A stretch of DNA of 7,450 bases from Bacteroidota bacterium (GTDB lineage Bacteria; Bacteroidota; Bacteroidia; Flavobacteriales; Weeksellaceae): the NCBI GenBank assembly GCA_023433225.1, contig JAEZDQ010000110.1, forward strand, positions 1 to 7,450. Reading direction: 5' to 3'. The stretch's first letter is position 1; the number at the start of each line of letters is the position of its first letter. Shown here piece after piece: positions 5,097-7,450 of the stretch. The position numbers were made by a program, and so were the translations under genes. The notes under the pieces are model-generated. The model made no database searches. It saw only the letters and a program-made list of their open reading frames with translations, and was not told where the DNA came from.

Positions 5097-6725
5097 ATGG
5101 CAAAAGAAATAAAATTTGATGTGGAATCAAGAGACGCTTTGAAAAGAGGCGTTGACGCATTGGCCAATGCGGTAAAAGTTACATTAGGCCCCAAAGGAAG
5201 AAACGTCGTGTTGGAAAAATCATTTGGTTCACCACATGTCACCAAAGACGGAGTTTCTGTCGCTAAAGAAATCGAATTGGAACATCCTATTGAAAACCTG
5301 GGTGCGCAAATGGTAAAGGAAGTTGCTTCTAAAACCAATGATGTAGCCGGGGACGGAACTACGACCGCAACCGTTTTGGCACAAGCGATTGTTCGTGAAG
5401 GCTTGAAAAACGTTGCTGCCGGAGCCAATCCGATGGACTTGAAGCGCGGAATCGACAAAGCTGTGAAAGCCGTTGTTGAAAACCTGAAAGAACAATCCCA
5501 AGAAGTAGGCGACAGTTCAGAGAAAATCAAACAAGTAGCCTCCATTTCATCAAACAATGATGATACCATCGGAAGCCTGATTGCAGAAGCTTTTGCAAAA
5601 GTCGGCAAAGAAGGCGTCATCACCGTAGAAGAAGCCAAAGGTACAGACACTACCGTTGATGTGGTGGAAGGAATGCAGTTTGACAGAGGGTACCAATCTC
5701 CTTATTTCGTTACCAATCCCGACAAAATGATTGCGGAATTGGAAAACCCATACATTTTATTATACGACAAAAAAATCTCCAACTTACAGGACATCCTTCC
5801 GGTATTGGAGCCGGTTGCACAATCCGGACGTCCGTTGTTAATTATTTCTGAAGAAGTAGAAGGACAAGCCTTGGCGACTTTGGTTGTAAACCGCTTGAGA
5901 GGTTCCCTGAAAATCGCTGCCGTTAAAGCACCCGGATTCGGAGACAGAAGAAAAGCCATGTTGGAAGACATCGCTATCTTGACCGGTGGAACCGTGATTT
6001 CAGAAGAAAGAGGTTATTCTTTGGAAAATGCCACTTTGGATATGTTGGGAACAGCCGAGAAAGTTCAAATCGACAAAGACAATACTACCATCGTAAACGG
6101 TGCGGGTGACGAAGGCCAAATCAAATCGAGGGTAAACGAAATCAAAGCACAGGTGGAATCTTCCACTTCCGATTACGACAAAGAAAAATTACAGGAACGT
6201 TTGGCCAAATTGGCAGGAGGCGTTGCCGTATTGTACGTAGGAGCTGCTTCTGAAGTGGAAATGAAAGAGAAAAAAGACCGAATTGACGATGCACTTCATG
6301 CGACAAGAGCCGCTGTGGAAGAAGGAATCGTTGCCGGAGGAGGTGTAGCTTATGTGCGAACCCTTTCTTCTTTGGAGAATTTGAAAGCAGAAAACGCAGA
6401 TGAAAACACCGGTATCAACATCGTTCGACGAGCCATCGAAGAGCCATTGCGCCAGATTGTCATCAACGCCGGCGGCGAAGGTTCTGTGGTCGTGGCCAAA
6501 GTAAAAGAAGGAACAGCTGACTTCGGTTACAACGCCAAAAACGACACCTATGAGAATATGTTTGAGGCAGGAATCATCGACCCGACCAAAGTTACACGTG
6601 TAGCATTGGAAAATGCGGCATCCGTTTCCGGAATGTTGATTACGACCGAAGCGGTGATTACCGAAATCAAAAAAGACGAACCTGCAATGCCGCCGATGGG
6701 TGGCGGAATGCCGGGGATGATGTAG
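5097..6725 (+). CDS. groEL: Chaperonin GroEL (Hsp60)
   Basis: GroEL is the 14-subunit ATP-driven folding chamber of the cytoplasm, working with GroES encoded just upstream. The 542 residues are near the usual 540-550. The equatorial domain shows VKVTLGPKGRNVVLEKSFGSPHVTKDGV (26-53), with the conserved Asp51, and the ATP-site motif AGDGTTTATV (84-93), with Asp86. The apical domain covers about 190-370 and includes YFVTNPDK (203-210) and KAPGFGDRRKAMLEDIA (277-293). RIDDALHATRAAVEEGIVAGGG (395-416) holds Asp398, the ATP-hydrolysis aspartate of the family. The C-terminus ends in the flexible Gly-Met tail (GGGMPGMM), typical of chaperonins that project into the cavity. Tandem stops TAG TAA (6723-6728) terminate it. 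No irregularity was seen. It is the only groEL in the window and the second gene of groESL. Confidence 0.99.
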   Translation: MAKEIKFDVESRDALKRGVDALANAVKVTLGPKGRNVVLEKSFGSPHVTKDGVSVAKEIELEHPIENLGAQMVKEVASKTNDVAGDGTTTATVLAQAIVREGLKNVAAGANPMDLKRGIDKAVKAVVENLKEQSQEVGDSSEKIKQVASISSNNDDTIGSLIAEAFAKVGKEGVITVEEAKGTDTTVDVVEGMQFDRGYQSPYFVTNPDKMIAELENPYILLYDKKISNLQDILPVLEPVAQSGRPLLIISEEVEGQALATLVVNRLRGSLKIAAVKAPGFGDRRKAMLEDIAILTGGTVISEERGYSLENATLDMLGTAEKVQIDKDNTTIVNGAGDEGQIKSRVNEIKAQVESSTSDYDKEKLQERLAKLAGGVAVLYVGAASEVEMKEKKDRIDDALHATRAAVEEGIVAGGGVAYVRTLSSLENLKAENADENTGINIVRRAIEEPLRQIVINAGGEGSVVVAKVKEGTADFGYNAKNDTYENMFEAGIIDPTKVTRVALENAASVSGMLITTEAVITEIKKDEPAMPPMGGGMPGMM

Positions 6726-6729
6726 TAAT

Positions 6730-6765
6730 AATTTCGCGGGCTGAGGTTCTCGAAGCCAAGAAATT
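6730..6765 (+). other. Extended imperfect hairpin in the groEL 3' UTR
   Basis: AATTTC (6730-6735) pairs with GAAATT (6760-6765), GGCT (6739-6742) with AGCC (6754-6757), and GAG (6743-6745) with CTC (6749-6751), around a GTT loop. This gives 13 pairs interrupted by one small internal loop and one bulge. It starts two bases after the tandem stop and ends just before the terminator. It may protect the 3' end of the mRNA, but this is inference from pairing by eye. Confidence 0.4.
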
Positions 6766-6772
6766 TAAAAAT

Positions 6773-6801
6773 AAAAGCGGGCAGAAATGTCCGCTTTTTT
6801 T
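6773..6801 (+). terminator. Intrinsic terminator of groESL
   Basis: The stem runs from AAAAGCGGGCA (6773-6783) to TGTCCGCTTTT (6788-6798). It has 11 pairs including one G-U and closes on a GAAA tetraloop (6784-6787). The right arm runs into seven consecutive T residues (6795-6801). It lies 48 bp after the groEL stop and has the full form of a Rho-independent terminator in the plus direction. Confidence 0.92.
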
Positions 6802-6870
6802 GTCTCCTAATCAGGGTGGAACCAATCAGTGCCCAAACCGGCTCTGCGCACTTTGTTCACCCACCAACAG

Positions 6871-6940
6871 ACCTTCCCTCCGGTGGAGGGATGCCAAAGG
6901 GGAACCGCCGAAACCTTCCCACAGATTGTAGCAAGCTTTC
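6871..6940. repeat. REP-like intergenic repeat, copy 1
   Basis: The order is ACCTTCC, core X CTCCGGTGGAG (6878-6888), a linker ending in GGGAACCGCCGAAACC and TTCC (6889-6919), core Y CACAGATTGTA (6920-6930), then GCAAGCTTTC. Core X with its flanks forms a 7-bp stem with a 3-base loop (6875-6891). Core Y here is degenerate because its last base is A where the second copy has G. Copy 2 at 6954-7022 has the same frame with the two cores exchanged. Short palindromes in gene-free DNA between terminators are typical of REP or MITE-like elements. No transposase is in the window. A few open frames cross it on both strands but look like repeat translation, not genes. Confidence 0.8.
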
Positions 6941-6953
6941 TAAGTCTTTGGTT

Positions 6954-7022
6954 ACCTCCCCACAGATTGTGGGACGCCGTCGGGAACCGCCGAAACCTTC
7001 CCTCCGGTGGAGGCAAGCTTTT
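6954..7022. repeat. REP-like intergenic repeat, copy 2 with cores swapped
   Basis: The order is ACCTCCC, core Y CACAGATTGTG (6961-6971), a linker with the same GGGAACCGCCGAAACC and TTCC block (6972-7001), core X CTCCGGTGGAG (7002-7012), then GCAAGCTTTT. A 21-bp block (6982-7002) is identical to 6900-6920 in copy 1. Core Y forms a perfect 6-bp stem with GAT loop (6959-6973), and core X a 5-bp stem with GGT loop (7001-7013). Thirteen bases (6941-6953) separate the two copies. Confidence 0.8.
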
Positions 7023-7040
7023 GATTAAATTCCTCATTAA

Positions 7041-7071
7041 AAGAAAAAACCCCACTTTGCAGCAGGGTTTT
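7041..7071 (-). terminator. Intrinsic terminator for the 7092-7450 gene
   Basis: AAAACCC (7046-7052) and GGGTTTT (7065-7071) form a 7-bp stem with a 12-base loop. Read on the minus strand, the hairpin is followed by TTTTTTCTT, a good U-tract, 20 bp after the stop codon of the minus-strand gene. In the plus direction only TTTTC follows, so it may act weakly there as a backup for groESL. Confidence 0.75.
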
Positions 7072-7091
7072 CTGAGTATAATCAAATGAAT

Positions 7092-7450
7092 TTATTCGAT
7101 GGTGAAATTATCGAAATGCAAGTCATAATTGGCATTTTTTCCGATTTTCAAAGCGAAAAGATTAGAACCTGCATCTGTTGTTAGGTCTGTGATGTCGGTC
7201 AGGTCCAGTTCAACCAAAACCCATTCGCCTCCGGTGTTGATGATACCGGTGTATTGGTTGTTGGCCGCTACGGAAAGAGAGGTGCTTGAAGTCAAATCAC
7301 CTAAATTAAACACATAATAGGTACCGTCGTTTTTATACAGATTCAGTGAAACGGATTTCTCTGAATTCCCTTTTAGGTAGAAAGTAATTCGGTTGTAAGT
7401 AGCCGGTACGCCGGGTGTGGTGGCCAATGTGGTAAACACATAGTCATTGG
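7092..7450 (-). CDS. C-terminal fragment of a beta-rich, probably exported protein (5' end outside window)
   Basis: The minus-strand frame is open from the right edge to a TAA at 7092-7094, giving the last 118 residues. An internal GTG at 7437-7439 is not needed as a start because the frame continues past it. The fragment has many Thr, Ser, Asn, Tyr and Val residues and alternating hydrophobic patterns (ITFYLKG, VSLNLYKNDGTYYVFNLGDL, WVLVELDLTDI). It closes on YDLHFDNFTIE. A final strand with a DNF motif after a Gly- and Leu-rich strand is common at the end of galactose-binding-like jelly-roll modules (CBM-type) in Bacteroidota surface proteins. This assignment is from pattern, not a firm match. 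No type IX secretion sorting domain is present at this C-terminus. A lipoprotein or multi-domain glycan-related protein is plausible. A terminator follows at 7041-7071. Confidence 0.75.
   Translation of the reverse strand, partial: NDYVFTTLATTPGVPATYNRITFYLKGNSEKSVSLNLYKNDGTYYVFNLGDLTSSTSLSVAANNQYTGIINTGGEWVLVELDLTDITDLTTDAGSNLFALKIGKNANYDLHFDNFTIE

Noticed and set aside
5081..5650. 189-codon minus-strand open frame opposite the start of groEL
   Set aside because: It is antisense to the highly conserved groEL coding sequence and its Ser/Thr/Phe-rich product is the usual shadow of that codon use.
6828..6852. AGTGC...GCACT inverted repeat
   Set aside because: A five-base stem with a 15-base loop is easily expected by chance and has no neighbouring signal.
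6871..7022. CRISPR array
   Set aside because: There are only two copies, the repeat has internal palindromic modules in different order, no uniform spacers are present and no cas genes are nearby.
6807..7089. Three open frames of 70-92 codons on both strands in the gene-free stretch after groEL
   Set aside because: They are translations of the REP-like repeats, with low-complexity Pro, Arg and Asn content. They overlap each other and the terminator-bounded spacer, and none has a plausible start context or recognisable product.

Overview
The window looks like an ordinary chromosomal stretch from a member of the Bacteroidota, most likely class Flavobacteriia. The evidence is the style of the GroES, GroEL, RuvB and ferrochelatase proteins, A+T-rich spacers, genes without Shine-Dalgarno sequences in front of AUG, a TAnnTTTG-type -7 box in front of hemH, and a DUF4918/SMUG2-type uracil-DNA glycosylase, a family I associate with this phylum. 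No phage, plasmid, CRISPR, tRNA or rRNA sequence was seen.

Layout. At 1-269 is the 3' end of an unrecognised plus-strand gene. At 346-1116 is a complete gene for a 256-residue, probably helical, cytosolic protein of unknown function. It converges on hemH (1123-2112, minus; ferrochelatase, last step of protoheme synthesis). An 85-bp divergent spacer separates hemH from ruvB (2198-3229, plus; Holliday-junction branch-migration motor). ruvB converges, with a 4-bp gap, on a two-gene minus-strand unit: a SMUG2-like uracil-DNA glycosylase (3763-4461) and a DUF488 protein (3234-3776) whose start overlaps the end of the glycosylase gene by 14 bp.

A 261-bp divergent spacer then leads into groES (4723-5001) and groEL (5097-6725). 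It carries four direct TGTCAG hexamers, an imperfect dyad and a sigma-54-like -24/-12 element 51 bp before the groES AUG. The groES-groEL spacer contains a perfect 10-bp inverted repeat. groEL is followed by a structured 3' UTR and a strong intrinsic terminator (6773-6801).

The gene-free stretch 6726-7091 holds two about 70-bp copies of a REP-like intergenic repeat. The two 11-bp palindromic cores of this repeat occur in opposite order in the two copies. A minus-strand terminator follows, and then the C-terminal part of a beta-rich, probably exported or surface protein that runs off the right edge (7092-7450, minus).

The genes are mostly housekeeping: heme synthesis, recombination, base-excision repair and protein folding. 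I see no clear new multi-gene system. The features most worth a second look are the swapped-core repeat pair, the regulatory architecture of groESL, and the overlapping glycosylase-DUF488 pair.
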